From positions 558,001-622,000 of the forward strand of contig CBDCWQ010000018.1 of assembly GCA_965223435.1 (NCBI GenBank): a DNA stretch of 64,000 nucleotides, given 5' to 3'. The position numbers and the translations under genes were made by a program. Shown one piece after another: positions 8,960-17,300 of this stretch. Each line of letters opens with the position of its first letter. The first letter of the stretch is position 1. The notes below the pieces were generated by a model. It saw only the letters and a list, made by a program, of their open reading frames with translations, was not told the origin of the DNA and did not search any database. Source of the DNA: CBDCWQ01 sp965223435 (GTDB lineage: Bacteria > Myxococcota > Kuafuiibacteriia > Kuafuiibacteriales > Kuafuiibacteriaceae).

Positions 8960-10305
8960 CGCTCCACCGCCAACAATTGTAGTTTGATGTGATCGGGCTC
9001 GACGGGCTGGTACACCGCCACCGTTTTCGAGCGGAGCACACCCTCCCAAAAAGACCCTGTCTGCACGAGGCGCATGCATACTTGATGTTTTTCGGTAGGA
9101 ATGGATGTGGGCGGTGTTGCTTCGACCTCGACTGTCACCCCAGAAACTGCGGCGCGAACGATATCTGCAATCTGCTCTACGGCTGCGATCTTGATATGCT
9201 GTGGCACCTGTTCTTTGAGTGTTTTTTCTGAGCATGTCCCCGTTGCAAGTAAGTAGAGTTGAGATTCCTCGAGGCGCTCTTTGTCGAGTACTTGTCCCAC
9301 AGACAGACCGCGTTGTCGCATCTGAAGCTCGATGGGTGTGTAGGGGCGAACACCGATGGCCTCGACAAGCTCCTTCAGGTGGCCAAAAACGGCTGCAAAA
9401 GTACCGCCCAAATTTCGGTGGTCGTAACGTGGCCAATCGCGAGGGGTTGTCAACACGTCGAAGGTGCAGAGCGAGCCTGCGAGTTGACCCAAATACAGAT
9501 ACAGTTGCTCTGGGTGAACAGCAGCACCTTGAGAGCAGTGGAGCAGCGTCGGAATCCAAGTGTTGATCGACTGATAACTGAACAGCGAAATCGTATCGCT
9601 GGCACTCATGTCTCCTAGCTTCTTGTTTCGACCCCGAAAACGACTCGCGAGAACACCTTGCTCCCCAATGAGTACCTTGACCAGTTCGGCGAGGCGATGG
9701 CGAAGAGAGGGTACCGCCCCAATTTGAAGACACGGTGGCACGTAGCTCGAACGAAGCGCGAGACATCCGCCCTCTCGGGCCTCGAGCTCAGCGAGTTTGA
9801 TGGTCACGCAGTTTCGTAAATCGCTACGCCCGAGAAGGAGCTGTGCATTCGGGTGAACGCATTCAATATCTGTTGCCTCCGCAATGCCGTATGCGTCCTG
9901 GGTGGGTCTAGAGACCGCCACGAAACGGCTTCCTGCATCGCCACTTGCAAAAGTAGATGAGCCACGAGTCACCTCGCTTGGAACCGCCAAAAAAACATCG
10001 ACGTGGTTTTTCCCGGCGAGCAGATCGGCTGAAATTTCTAGTCCCTTGAGCGATTCTTCTGGCCCCACTTCAACCCAAAGGCCGTCAGGCATCACCGCAC
10101 GCAGGCGCGACAGACTGAACGTACCGCGCGCGAGTGCGTCTTGGTTGATCTGCAACTCAACCACGCCCCATCCGTGGGCACAAATAGACTCCACACGCTT
10201 TTGGAGCAGTGCCTCCTGGTGTTGCTCCATCAGCTGAAAGTGCTGGGGCAGTATAAACAGTCCTTCTTTCCAAATAGGTCTCACGACGGCTCCCGCTGTT
10301 CGCAT
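8956..10305 (-). CDS. tssK: T6SS baseplate protein TssK
   Basis: The 449-residue protein is TssK (VasE/ImpJ), the trimeric adaptor that links the baseplate wedges to TssL and TssM. The diagnostic start, PIWKEGLFILPQHFQ at about 10-24, matches the W-EGM-L-PQHFQ signature. GWGVVELQI and the DVFLAVPS shoulder region follow, and the C-terminal receptor-like domain includes PREW-like W-RYDHRNLGGTFAAVFGHLKEL. The length is standard. It overlaps tssJ by 25 bp at its 5' end and tssL by 4 bp at its 3' end, so the three are probably translationally coupled. Confidence 0.94.
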   Translation of the reverse strand: MRTAGAVVRPIWKEGLFILPQHFQLMEQHQEALLQKRVESICAHGWGVVELQINQDALARGTFSLSRLRAVMPDGLWVEVGPEESLKGLEISADLLAGKNHVDVFLAVPSEVTRGSSTFASGDAGSRFVAVSRPTQDAYGIAEATDIECVHPNAQLLLGRSDLRNCVTIKLAELEAREGGCLALRSSYVPPCLQIGAVPSLRHRLAELVKVLIGEQGVLASRFRGRNKKLGDMSASDTISLFSYQSINTWIPTLLHCSQGAAVHPEQLYLYLGQLAGSLCTFDVLTTPRDWPRYDHRNLGGTFAAVFGHLKELVEAIGVRPYTPIELQMRQRGLSVGQVLDKERLEESQLYLLATGTCSEKTLKEQVPQHIKIAAVEQIADIVRAAVSGVTVEVEATPPTSIPTEKHQVCMRLVQTGSFWEGVLRSKTVAVYQPVEPDHIKLQLLAVER

Positions 10306-10826
10306 GGCTTGGAAAAGATCGCGCTATCGTGCAAGTGCGCGCAGATGGGAATTTCCGGATCGCCCATTCGACAACCTAAAGCCTGCTCGCGAATGTCGAC
10401 AATCTGTTTCCAACTGCTCAGGTCGGGTCGGCGGTAAAATGGCACCAGTGCCACATATGCTACGTCTGCTCCACGGAAGGTCTTGAGGGCTTCCTCGCCT
10501 GGAAACGCTGTCATCGATCCAAGGAGAACCAACGAATCTCCCAGATCTAGCTCGCTCTCCTCGGCCAGCGCTTCGGCGTCAAGTTGCTCGAAATCGTCGA
10601 GGGACTTGAGAAGGTACGTACGAACTTCCACCGGCGTGGACTGACCCTCGAGGGACAGATTCAAGGTTTCATCAGCTTTGACGCGGATCTCGATTTCGAC
10701 CGATTCGCACTTGCCCGGTCCGAAGTCCGGTAACAGCGAAGTCGCAAATGCGCACCCGGTGAAACCGATGAGTGGCCATGCGGCAAGGCCCACCATCGCT
10801 CGCAAGCCTCGCACTCGCATGCTCAT
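10281..10826 (-). CDS. tssJ: T6SS outer-membrane lipoprotein TssJ
   Basis: This is a 181-residue lipoprotein precursor. The signal peptide ends in lipobox IGFTGC, with Cys25 as the lipid-modified residue. The mature part has the short transthyretin-like beta-sandwich layout of TssJ: VEIEIRVKADETLNLSLEGQ, VEVRTYLLKSLDDFEQLD, and a C-terminal VAYVALVPFYRRPDLSSWKQIV strand pair. In the family these residues hold the outer-membrane end of TssM. The C-terminal tail contains two more Cys residues (ALGCRMG, PICAH) that could form a disulfide. The gene overlaps the upstream VWA/FHA gene by 4 bp and tssK by 25 bp. Confidence 0.88.
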   Translation of the reverse strand: MSMRVRGLRAMVGLAAWPLIGFTGCAFATSLLPDFGPGKCESVEIEIRVKADETLNLSLEGQSTPVEVRTYLLKSLDDFEQLDAEALAEESELDLGDSLVLLGSMTAFPGEEALKTFRGADVAYVALVPFYRRPDLSSWKQIVDIREQALGCRMGDPEIPICAHLHDSAIFSKPCEQREPS

Positions 10827-12508
10827 GCCGGTGCCCCTTGGTCTTGATGACTGTCCAAGACGAAGACCAAACGGACCGGTCCAACCTCCACGCTCTCCCC
10901 CGGCTGCAGAACGGCTGGAGAGGGTACTTCGCCATCTGTGCTTAAATCACCCACCTCACAGCGCTGCTCATGGAGCCGAACCTTCCACTGCCGTTCAGCC
11001 ATGTCCGGCCCTCTTACGATGAAGTCGCAGACGTCTCCGGCGCCCACGACGACGTCCTTGTCTTCGTCGAGTAGAAGGATTTCGCCATCGTCCGGCCCCC
11101 CGGTGACCTGCAACGCGGAGCCGCTGGCCCTCTGGGTGTGAACAGAGGCCTGTTGTTTCATGAACTGGGTGGGCGATGGCAAATCAAGCGAGGAGGACGG
11201 GGTGTTTGTCTTTTTGCCAGGTGGCGGAGGTGGTCTTCGGGGCTTCGGGCGCGGTTCGATGCTTTGATCCATCGACACAGTGACCGACTTAGGCTTCTTG
11301 CGGGGCATTTCGCGAGGGGCCGGTAGGTCTGCGCCTGCGCCCTGAGGAACAGCACCGCTGAAAGCCACACCCACCGCATGGTCGGCGACCATCCGGCTGA
11401 CGCTGGAGAAAAAAGGCTCCTCGGGTGGCTTGGGTACAGCCTTGACCTCCGAAGGCCCATCGATGGCTGTGGGTGTCCACCTTCGAATGAGCCCGCTCCG
11501 TGTGAACAGCAAAAATGCACCCGCTCCGACGATCAATGCTAAGCCCACTGCCGCCCAGGGACGCCAAGGGGGCGGCTGAGGCTGCGCCTTCGGTTTCGAA
11601 AAATATGCCGACTCTTGGTTGGAGCGCGCACCGCTTGTGGACTCTATTTGGAGAACGCTGACTTTCCCATCAAATGCTTTCGGCAAATGAAAGGTGAGGA
11701 CAGCCTGACGCAGTATCTCTCGCTGGAGGTCATCGAAAAGGGTCTTGACCGAACTCGGCGAGGATGCCGCACGAAACGTACCCTCGGCGTGCTGAGAAAG
11801 CTCAGCCAGGCTTTGCAGTAAATGCGCCCTCACCGGGGAAAAACCGATGGAATGGACTTTGATGCTGTACTTTTTGGCCCTCTTGCCCAGCTCAATGAAG
11901 GCCGGAATCTGCATGTCTGCCGACGTCACGCCGTCCGAATAGATCATCACCACCCGCCGGCTCGGTAGATCTGCGACGCTGAGGGCATCGACCGCGGTTC
12001 GAGCCGCCTCCATGAGATTGGTCTCGATGGCCTCCTCGTTGATGGTGAGCTCCTCTAACACGCGGAGGGCTTCGATGGGCGTCGTGGGACGTAGATCCTT
12101 TGCAATCACATGGGCGTAAGCGACAAGCCCCACCTTGGAACCAGAAGGGAGCGCACGAATGAGTTTCTGGAGCGACTGCACGGCAGGGGCAAAGGTCTCG
12201 CTTATGCCGTACGAGGTTTGAATCACACCCATGAGAGCCATGGGAGCTTTTCGATCCACAAAGGTCTCTACGCCTACCGGCGCATTCTCACGAACACCGT
12301 TCCGGAGAAGGTTGTAGCTTGCATCGAGGGCATCACTTTGCACCTTCTGGTCTTCGTCCAAGTCCGACAAGGACACACGGACCCACGGATCTTTGGCCTT
12401 TGGGCTAACCTCGATGCGATCGATGCGCAGCACTGGTGCCTGCTCGGAGCGCTGGCTCTCCGACCGGAGAAAGCCAAACAAGGTGAAAACGACGATCGCT
12501 ACTCGCAC
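10823..12508 (-). CDS. VWA-transmembrane-FHA protein of the T6SS operon
   Basis: This 561-residue protein has three parts. Residues 1-18 are hydrophobic, perhaps a signal sequence. A von Willebrand A-like domain covers about 75-260, but the metal site is degenerate: the usual D-x-S-x-S position reads VIQTSYGIS, while YSDGVTSAD is kept. A membrane span lies near 317-337 (WAAVGLALIVGAGAFLLF). A Pro-rich linker follows, and then a C-terminal FHA-like domain at about 465-555. If the N-terminus is exported, the VWA part is periplasmic and the FHA part cytoplasmic, which would link an envelope sensor to Thr-phosphorylated partners. FHA proteins of the Fha1/TagH type control T6SS assembly. The start is GTG with a very close Shine-Dalgarno, so it is uncertain. 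It sits between tssC (31 bp) and tssJ (4-bp overlap). Confidence 0.75.
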   Translation of the reverse strand: MRVAIVVFTLFGFLRSESQRSEQAPVLRIDRIEVSPKAKDPWVRVSLSDLDEDQKVQSDALDASYNLLRNGVRENAPVGVETFVDRKAPMALMGVIQTSYGISETFAPAVQSLQKLIRALPSGSKVGLVAYAHVIAKDLRPTTPIEALRVLEELTINEEAIETNLMEAARTAVDALSVADLPSRRVVMIYSDGVTSADMQIPAFIELGKRAKKYSIKVHSIGFSPVRAHLLQSLAELSQHAEGTFRAASSPSSVKTLFDDLQREILRQAVLTFHLPKAFDGKVSVLQIESTSGARSNQESAYFSKPKAQPQPPPWRPWAAVGLALIVGAGAFLLFTRSGLIRRWTPTAIDGPSEVKAVPKPPEEPFFSSVSRMVADHAVGVAFSGAVPQGAGADLPAPREMPRKKPKSVTVSMDQSIEPRPKPRRPPPPPGKKTNTPSSSLDLPSPTQFMKQQASVHTQRASGSALQVTGGPDDGEILLLDEDKDVVVGAGDVCDFIVRGPDMAERQWKVRLHEQRCEVGDLSTDGEVPSPAVLQPGESVEVGPVRLVFVLDSHQDQGAPA

Positions 12509-12539
12509 TCCTCTATCCTACCGAGCTCACTTAGAAACC

Positions 12540-14048
12540 CTATTCCTTTTCCAGTTTGCCCACCAAAGAAAGTGTGAAGAACCCACCCATGTACTTCAGG
12601 TGTGGCACGATCTTCATATCGATTTTGTACCAACCCGCATTGCCCGGCACATCCGCGACCTGAATGTCTGCCTGACGAAGCGGCCTGCGCGACCGTACGT
12701 CCGCTTGCGGGCTCTCCATGTCCACGACATACTGATTGATCCACTTGTTCAGCTCCGATTGGAGCTCGGACCGAGACTTCCAGCTTCCGATGTGTTCCCG
12801 CTGCAGCACTTTGATGTAGTGCGCCAGCCGACTCGCAATAAAGAGATAGGGCAACTGCGTGCCCAAGCGCCAATTCGTCTCGGCTTTTTTGCCCTCAGAA
12901 GAATTGCCAAAAGTTTTGGGTGCCTGCGCCGAGTTGGCAGAGAAAAAACAAGCGTTGTCGCTGTCTTTGCGCATGGTCAGCGCAATGAAACCCTGCTCCG
13001 ACAGCTCGAATTCTCGTCGCTCAGACACCAGGACCTCGGTGGGGATTTTCATTTTCTGATCCCCCATCGCTTCGAAGCTATGAACCGGCAAATCAAGCAC
13101 CGCACCGCCAGACCTCGGCCCGATGATGTTGGGGCACCAGCGATACTTCGCGAAGCTGTCCGTAATTCGGGATGCCAAAGCAAAGGCTGCGTTTGCCCAT
13201 ACGTAGTTGCCGTGCTCGCCCTCCACGTCTTCGTCGTAGCGAAAGTTTTTCACGCCCCCTTCACAGACCTGGTACGGGACCCGTGCCAGAAATCTGGGCA
13301 GCGCAAGACCCACGTAGCGGGAATCCTCCGATTCGCGGAACCCCTGCCACTTCGCAAACTTTGGGCCTTCGAAGTGGGCCTCGAGGTCCTGTAAATAGGG
13401 GAGCGCTCGATAGTCGTCTTGCTCCGAACCAAAAAACTCGGGATGTGCCGCCGCCAAAAATGGGGCATGAGACATCGCCGCCACCGCTGCGCAGTTTCGA
13501 AGGAGCGCCATGTCGCGGGCGCTGGTTCCAAATTCATAGTTTCCAACAATCGCGCCGTAGGGCTTGCCTCCAAACTGTCCGTATTCCGCGGTGTAGATGT
13601 GCCGGTAAAGCCCAGAAGCTGCAACTTCAGGGGCGTCCTCGAAGTCCTCGACCAACTCCTCCTTCTTGGCTTGCGCAAGGCTGATTTGGATGTTCTCACG
13701 GAAGTCAGTTCGGTCGACTAAGAATTTCAGCCCACGCCACGCCGACTCTAGTGCCTGAAAGCTTTTGTGGTGAAGGATTTCATCCATTTGTTTGGAGATC
13801 CGGCGATCAAGCTCGGCAATCATCGCGTCGACGATTTTGCGATCGACTCGTTCACCCGGTTTGCGACTCGTGAGGACCTCTTTCAGCAGCGCTTGTACGC
13901 CCTCGCGAACTTTACCGTATCCCTCGTCGGAAGGACTGATCTTCGTTTCCTCGATGATCTGTTCAAGAAGAGACGGCTGATGCAGAGCAGCCGCTTGGGC
14001 GACCGCAGGCACTTCCGTTGGTTCTGGGGCTGTCTCACGTGAGCTCAT
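12540..14048 (-). CDS. tssC: T6SS contractile sheath large subunit TssC
   Basis: The 502-residue protein is TssC (VipB/ImpC), which with TssB polymerises into the cytoplasmic contractile sheath. Family signatures are easy to read: HKSFQALESAWRGLKFLV, the LYRHIYTAEYGQFGGKPYGA block followed by NYEFG, LPRFLARVPY, and the C-terminal FFTLSLVGKLEKE. Length is typical. A strong ribosome site (AGGAGG, 8 bp before the ATG) precedes it in the 53-bp gap after tssB, in keeping with the high amounts of sheath protein needed. About 90 bases of coding sequence upstream of the core are Ala/Pro/Glu-rich, which is common in this family. Confidence 0.96.
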   Translation of the reverse strand: MSSRETAPEPTEVPAVAQAAALHQPSLLEQIIEETKISPSDEGYGKVREGVQALLKEVLTSRKPGERVDRKIVDAMIAELDRRISKQMDEILHHKSFQALESAWRGLKFLVDRTDFRENIQISLAQAKKEELVEDFEDAPEVAASGLYRHIYTAEYGQFGGKPYGAIVGNYEFGTSARDMALLRNCAAVAAMSHAPFLAAAHPEFFGSEQDDYRALPYLQDLEAHFEGPKFAKWQGFRESEDSRYVGLALPRFLARVPYQVCEGGVKNFRYDEDVEGEHGNYVWANAAFALASRITDSFAKYRWCPNIIGPRSGGAVLDLPVHSFEAMGDQKMKIPTEVLVSERREFELSEQGFIALTMRKDSDNACFFSANSAQAPKTFGNSSEGKKAETNWRLGTQLPYLFIASRLAHYIKVLQREHIGSWKSRSELQSELNKWINQYVVDMESPQADVRSRRPLRQADIQVADVPGNAGWYKIDMKIVPHLKYMGGFFTLSLVGKLEKE

Positions 14049-14101
14049 TGGGCGCCTCCTTTCATTTACGATGGCGTTGATCTTGCTGGTCTCTGTTCGC
14101 C

Positions 14102-14605
14102 CTATTCCGCGCCCGGAGTCTTCGAAGGCAGATCCAGCTCTTTCAGCAGTGCTTGCTTGGCATCGGTGTCCCCGATAAGGGCCTGCAAACGCCGACGAAA
14201 TGCGGGCACATTGCCGAGGGGCCCCTTGAGAACCGTGAGGGCGTCCCGCAGCTCGACGAGCGTCCGAAGCTCCGGCACCTGCTGCACAATGGAATCAGGT
14301 TCGAAGTCGCGCATGCGTTTGAATTCAAGCTCGACTTGGAGCTCGGCATCCGATTCGTTCGAGAGGACATCCCGGGTCGTGAGCGCCACCCGAACATCTT
14401 TTCCTTCAAGGACCTGATCAAAGTTTGTCTTGTTCACGTTGACCAGCTGTCGCTGCTCGATAGGCGTATCGTCTCCGCGCCCTGTGAAATCTCCCGCAAC
14501 AAGAATGCGAAACGGAAGTTCGACTTCCTCCTCTGCACCACCCACGTCGCTTTTGTAGACGATATTGACACGTTCCTTCGGTGCCACCGAACCATCATTT
14601 GCCAT
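14102..14605 (-). CDS. tssB: T6SS contractile sheath small subunit TssB
   Basis: I choose the ATG at 14605 (MANDGSVAPKERVNIVYKSD), with GAGAGAGGGA about 8 bp upstream. An in-frame start at 14647 exists but adds residues unlike the family. The 167-residue product is TssB (VipA/ImpB): ERVNIVYKSDVGGAEEEVELPFRILVAGDFTG is the conserved opening, and the MRDFEPDSIVQQVPELRTLVELRDAL helix near 95-120 is the part that pairs with TssC. It is the first gene of the operon, so the 14606-14826 gap should hold its promoter. Confidence 0.95.
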   Translation of the reverse strand: MANDGSVAPKERVNIVYKSDVGGAEEEVELPFRILVAGDFTGRGDDTPIEQRQLVNVNKTNFDQVLEGKDVRVALTTRDVLSNESDAELQVELEFKRMRDFEPDSIVQQVPELRTLVELRDALTVLKGPLGNVPAFRRRLQALIGDTDAKQALLKELDLPSKTPGAE

Positions 14606-14645
14606 GTATGCGTCCCTCTCTCGCCGTTGGCTATGTTTCATTTGC

Positions 14646-14675
14646 ATGTTGTTCGATCAGAGCAGACCGAGTCAA
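14646..14675 (-). promoter_or_regulatory. Weak sigma-70-like promoter candidate for the tss operon
   Basis: On the minus strand TTGACT (14675-14670) is followed after 18 bp by CAACAT. The transcript would begin roughly 30 bp upstream of the tssB start. The -35 box is good, but the -10 box matches the consensus at only three positions. No sigma-54 -24/-12 element was found in this gap. Confidence 0.3.
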
Positions 14676-14779
14676 CACCTTGTGGGGGGTCTCGCTCGCC
14701 CTTGTGGTCTGGCAAAGAGCTGACATGAAATTTCGGGGACGGGGTTGCGCGACTGTTGGATGAACGTGTTCGGAACTTT

Positions 14780-14788
14780 TGGTATACC
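14780..14788 (+). promoter_or_regulatory. Extended -10 candidate for the divergent VWA gene
   Basis: TGGTATACC fits an extended -10 element (TGN then TATACC) with no clear -35 box at the right distance. A transcript from here would start near 14795. That supports the ATG at 14827 as the start of the VWA gene, not the earlier in-frame codon at 14779. Confidence 0.3.
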
Positions 14789-14826
14789 TTACTGAACAGC
14801 AACGCATTCACGTGAAGCAAAACACG

Positions 14827-15915
14827 ATGACAGTCCCGAAAGATCAGTCGACCAGCCGACGACCGCGAACACAGAAATCGTGCACCATCATCGTTCTGTT
14901 GCTGCTTGGCATCGAGACCTGGGCGTTGGCTTTTCCCCCCGGGATTGAGCTAGAAAACGCGGAGATCGTTGGTTGCCCGACACGGCCACATGTTCGGGCT
15001 TACGCATCAGATCTTCGCAGAAACGGCGTCCTGCAACGCTTTTCGGCGACTTCCTACCAAATCGAAATCAACGAAACCCGATTGTCATCCCCGCCCACTG
15101 AACATACAAGCTTCGCGAACACGAAACGGGATCTAGAAATCGTGGTCGTGATTCAAAACGACCTGTCCTTTAGGCCAGATTTTCCTCGGATCAACGCTGC
15201 ACTCAAAGTGCTGTTTCATCGTCTCCCCTCCCGGGCCCATGTTACGCTCATCACATACGGCGCGAAAACCATCACCCATCTATCAGGCGGCACGCCCACC
15301 AACGCCGAAAGCGCCACCGATCAAATCAGGGCAAGGGGCAGCCAAAAACGTGATCTCTTGGTCGCTCTGCGAACCGCTCAAGCCGCGTTCAGCCATCCTC
15401 CCGAATCACGCCGGATCTTGATCGCCCTCTCAGATGGCGTCGACCCAAAGTGGAGCCGCGCGGCTTTCCGCAACATCGGCGACCAGCTCCGCCTTGCGAA
15501 AGTCACGCTCCACCCCATCGCCTTCTCCCCCATCGACGAACGCGCTCCCCTCCTCAACTTAGGCGAACTCGCCAAACGCACCCGCGGCACCTTTCGCTGG
15601 GCCAAAACCGCCTCCGACCTCCGGTCCCAATTCGAATACCTTGCCGATGAAATCCGAGACCAAATGGTCCTCACCTTCCCCGCCCCCAACACCTGCGACG
15701 GCACGCACCAAATCCGGATCGCCCGCGAAAACATCCGCTCCATGCCCCGCACGGCCACACTCGTAGCGGGTTCATCGACCAAGAACCTCGGCTTCGGCTG
15801 GCAGTTCTGGGGTGGAAGCATCCTGCTCCTTGGAGCGGCCATCCTCACTTTTCGCCTCACCCCGATTTTTCGGGGTCTGCAGCTCCGCCCCAAGTCCCCG
15901 AGCCATCCGCGGTAA
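14827..15915 (+). CDS. VWA membrane protein, twin of the T6SS VWA/FHA protein
   Basis: The start at ATG 14827 gives 362 residues with a basic N-terminus and a signal-like segment, TIIVLLLLGIETWALAF. A von Willebrand A-like domain follows. As in the operon protein at 10823-12508, its metal site is degenerate: VVVIQNDLSF stands where D-x-S-x-S is expected, while IALSDGVDP is retained. The two proteins also share LHPIAFSPIDERAPLLNLGELAKRTRGTFRWA against HSIGFSPVRAHLLQSLAELSQ with EGTFRAA, so they are paralogues. A membrane span near the C-terminus (WGGSILLLGAAILTF) is followed by only a short cytoplasmic tail with no FHA domain. It is transcribed away from tssB. A role as an envelope partner of the T6SS is an inference from position and paralogy. 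Confidence 0.7.
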   Translation: MTVPKDQSTSRRPRTQKSCTIIVLLLLGIETWALAFPPGIELENAEIVGCPTRPHVRAYASDLRRNGVLQRFSATSYQIEINETRLSSPPTEHTSFANTKRDLEIVVVIQNDLSFRPDFPRINAALKVLFHRLPSRAHVTLITYGAKTITHLSGGTPTNAESATDQIRARGSQKRDLLVALRTAQAAFSHPPESRRILIALSDGVDPKWSRAAFRNIGDQLRLAKVTLHPIAFSPIDERAPLLNLGELAKRTRGTFRWAKTASDLRSQFEYLADEIRDQMVLTFPAPNTCDGTHQIRIARENIRSMPRTATLVAGSSTKNLGFGWQFWGGSILLLGAAILTFRLTPIFRGLQLRPKSPSHPR

Positions 15916-16011
15916 GGAAAGCGTGGGCAAACATCGGTGCGGCAGAGCCACAGTCGCCGAATGGGGGGGGCCTCAGAGTCATGTTACTTGTTGAGAACGC
16001 TGGCCCAACGG

Positions 16012-17268
16012 CTAGTAGACGGGTTCCGTACAGCAGAGTACTCGGAACTTTTCGGGTCCGTTTACCCCCCTTACTGCATGAGTCGGCGGCTTAAGCTCAG
16101 TTGTCTGGTCCATACAGTGGTCCCCAACGCGTCGACGCACCATATATTCCGGACGCCATTGATTTTCGCCATTCACCCCTTCCTGAAAAATTGTCACGCC
16201 AGTCCAAAACCAATCACCTTCGGGGAAATCTAGACCTGCCTGTTCGCGCACACCGCACGCGTACACCAGCTGTTGATCGTTGCATATGCCCCCTTCTGCT
16301 TGAACGCAATGCTCGACGGCATCTTCGAAATTATATTCATCCTTAGACGGCGAAGGCTCAATGCAAAAGGAACCGAGATCTCCCCAGCCCCGGGGACAAC
16401 GGGGGCGCAAGACACCGCGGGCAGGTGGGCGTTGGCGAATCCGTAAATCGTCCATGCGTCCGTCAAAAGCATTGATGGTGCCCTCAGGCATCGTCGGCCC
16501 CCCCAGAACGATCGCGCCGCCCTGGCCCCTAGCCAATGCGCCATTCTGGCAATCTGCCAAGCTGGTGACATCGTCTAGACGCACCACAACGTGGTTCCCA
16601 TCATAGTAGGCCTCAAGACGGCGCCATTTGTCGCCTACCGCCACCACACTTCGATGCTCGACGGTGCACGAACCAAGGGTCGCTTCAATGGTCCATGATG
16701 GCCGCCCTCGGTTGAGACTCAAGGTGTAAACGTGCTCTCGGGAAACAAGCACTTGCGACTCCACGTCCGAACCCGGAAGAACCCATAGGGACATCAAAAC
16801 GCCCTCACTGTCGGGAAGCTTGTTGCCCGAAACGGTGATCGCACCCCCAGAAAAGTCCACGGCCCGGTCAACCCGACCATGCGGAGTAACCACCACGCCC
16901 ACAGCGGGAACCTCCAACTCATGCCCAAACGGCGACATATCCCGGAGCTCTTCCAAGGCATCGACGTCAAAATCCAAACGAAGAACCAAATCGCCTGCGC
17001 TTTCCAATGCGGAGGTACGGTTGTTGAACTCCGATTGTAGGGCGGCATGCTCGGCTCGGCTTCCCTGCAGACCGGTCTCGAGAGCGGAGATCCGGCCTGC
17101 AAGGTCGGTCTCGAGTGCCGAGAGCGCGGCCCTGGCGGTTGCCAACTCGTTTTCGAGCTGCTCAACTCGAGTGTCGACTACGACGGATTCGCAGCCAATG
17201 TTTGCAGCAATTAGTCCACACAACAACATTGACCACCCTGTGGTTCTTTCCTGATACCCGTTTCGCAT
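16012..17268 (-). CDS. Lipoprotein with coiled coil, LamG and Cys-rich C-terminal domain (copy 1)
   Basis: This 418-residue lipoprotein precursor has lipobox-like ending AANIGC (Cys26) and a strong AGGAGGG site before its ATG. After the Cys comes ESVVVDTRVEQLENEL, then a coiled coil to about residue 88. A LamG/concanavalin-A-like jelly roll fills about 95-280: LRLDFDVDALEELRD, AVDFSGGAITV, LWVLPGSD, and W-RLEAYYDGNHVVVRLDD. A Cys-rich C-terminal domain (CPRGW-DLGSFCIE, EHCVQAEGGICNDQQLVYAC, FRVLCCTE) resembles the formylglycine-enzyme/C-type-lectin-like folds found on surface proteins. It is a tandem paralogue of the next upstream gene and probably an outer-membrane sugar- or wall-binding protein. 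Its link to the T6SS is positional only. Confidence 0.7.
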   Translation of the reverse strand: MRNGYQERTTGWSMLLCGLIAANIGCESVVVDTRVEQLENELATARAALSALETDLAGRISALETGLQGSRAEHAALQSEFNNRTSALESAGDLVLRLDFDVDALEELRDMSPFGHELEVPAVGVVVTPHGRVDRAVDFSGGAITVSGNKLPDSEGVLMSLWVLPGSDVESQVLVSREHVYTLSLNRGRPSWTIEATLGSCTVEHRSVVAVGDKWRRLEAYYDGNHVVVRLDDVTSLADCQNGALARGQGGAIVLGGPTMPEGTINAFDGRMDDLRIRQRPPARGVLRPRCPRGWGDLGSFCIEPSPSKDEYNFEDAVEHCVQAEGGICNDQQLVYACGVREQAGLDFPEGDWFWTGVTIFQEGVNGENQWRPEYMVRRRVGDHCMDQTTELKPPTHAVRGVNGPEKFRVLCCTEPVY

Positions 17269-17300
17269 CTTTCCCTCCTAGCGCTTCGAGATCCCGCGCA

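Noticed and set aside
8960..9766. Long open upstream extension of tssL
   Set aside because: It lies wholly inside tssK on the same strand in another frame and has no DotU likeness. The TTG start overlapping the tssK stop gives a normal TssL.
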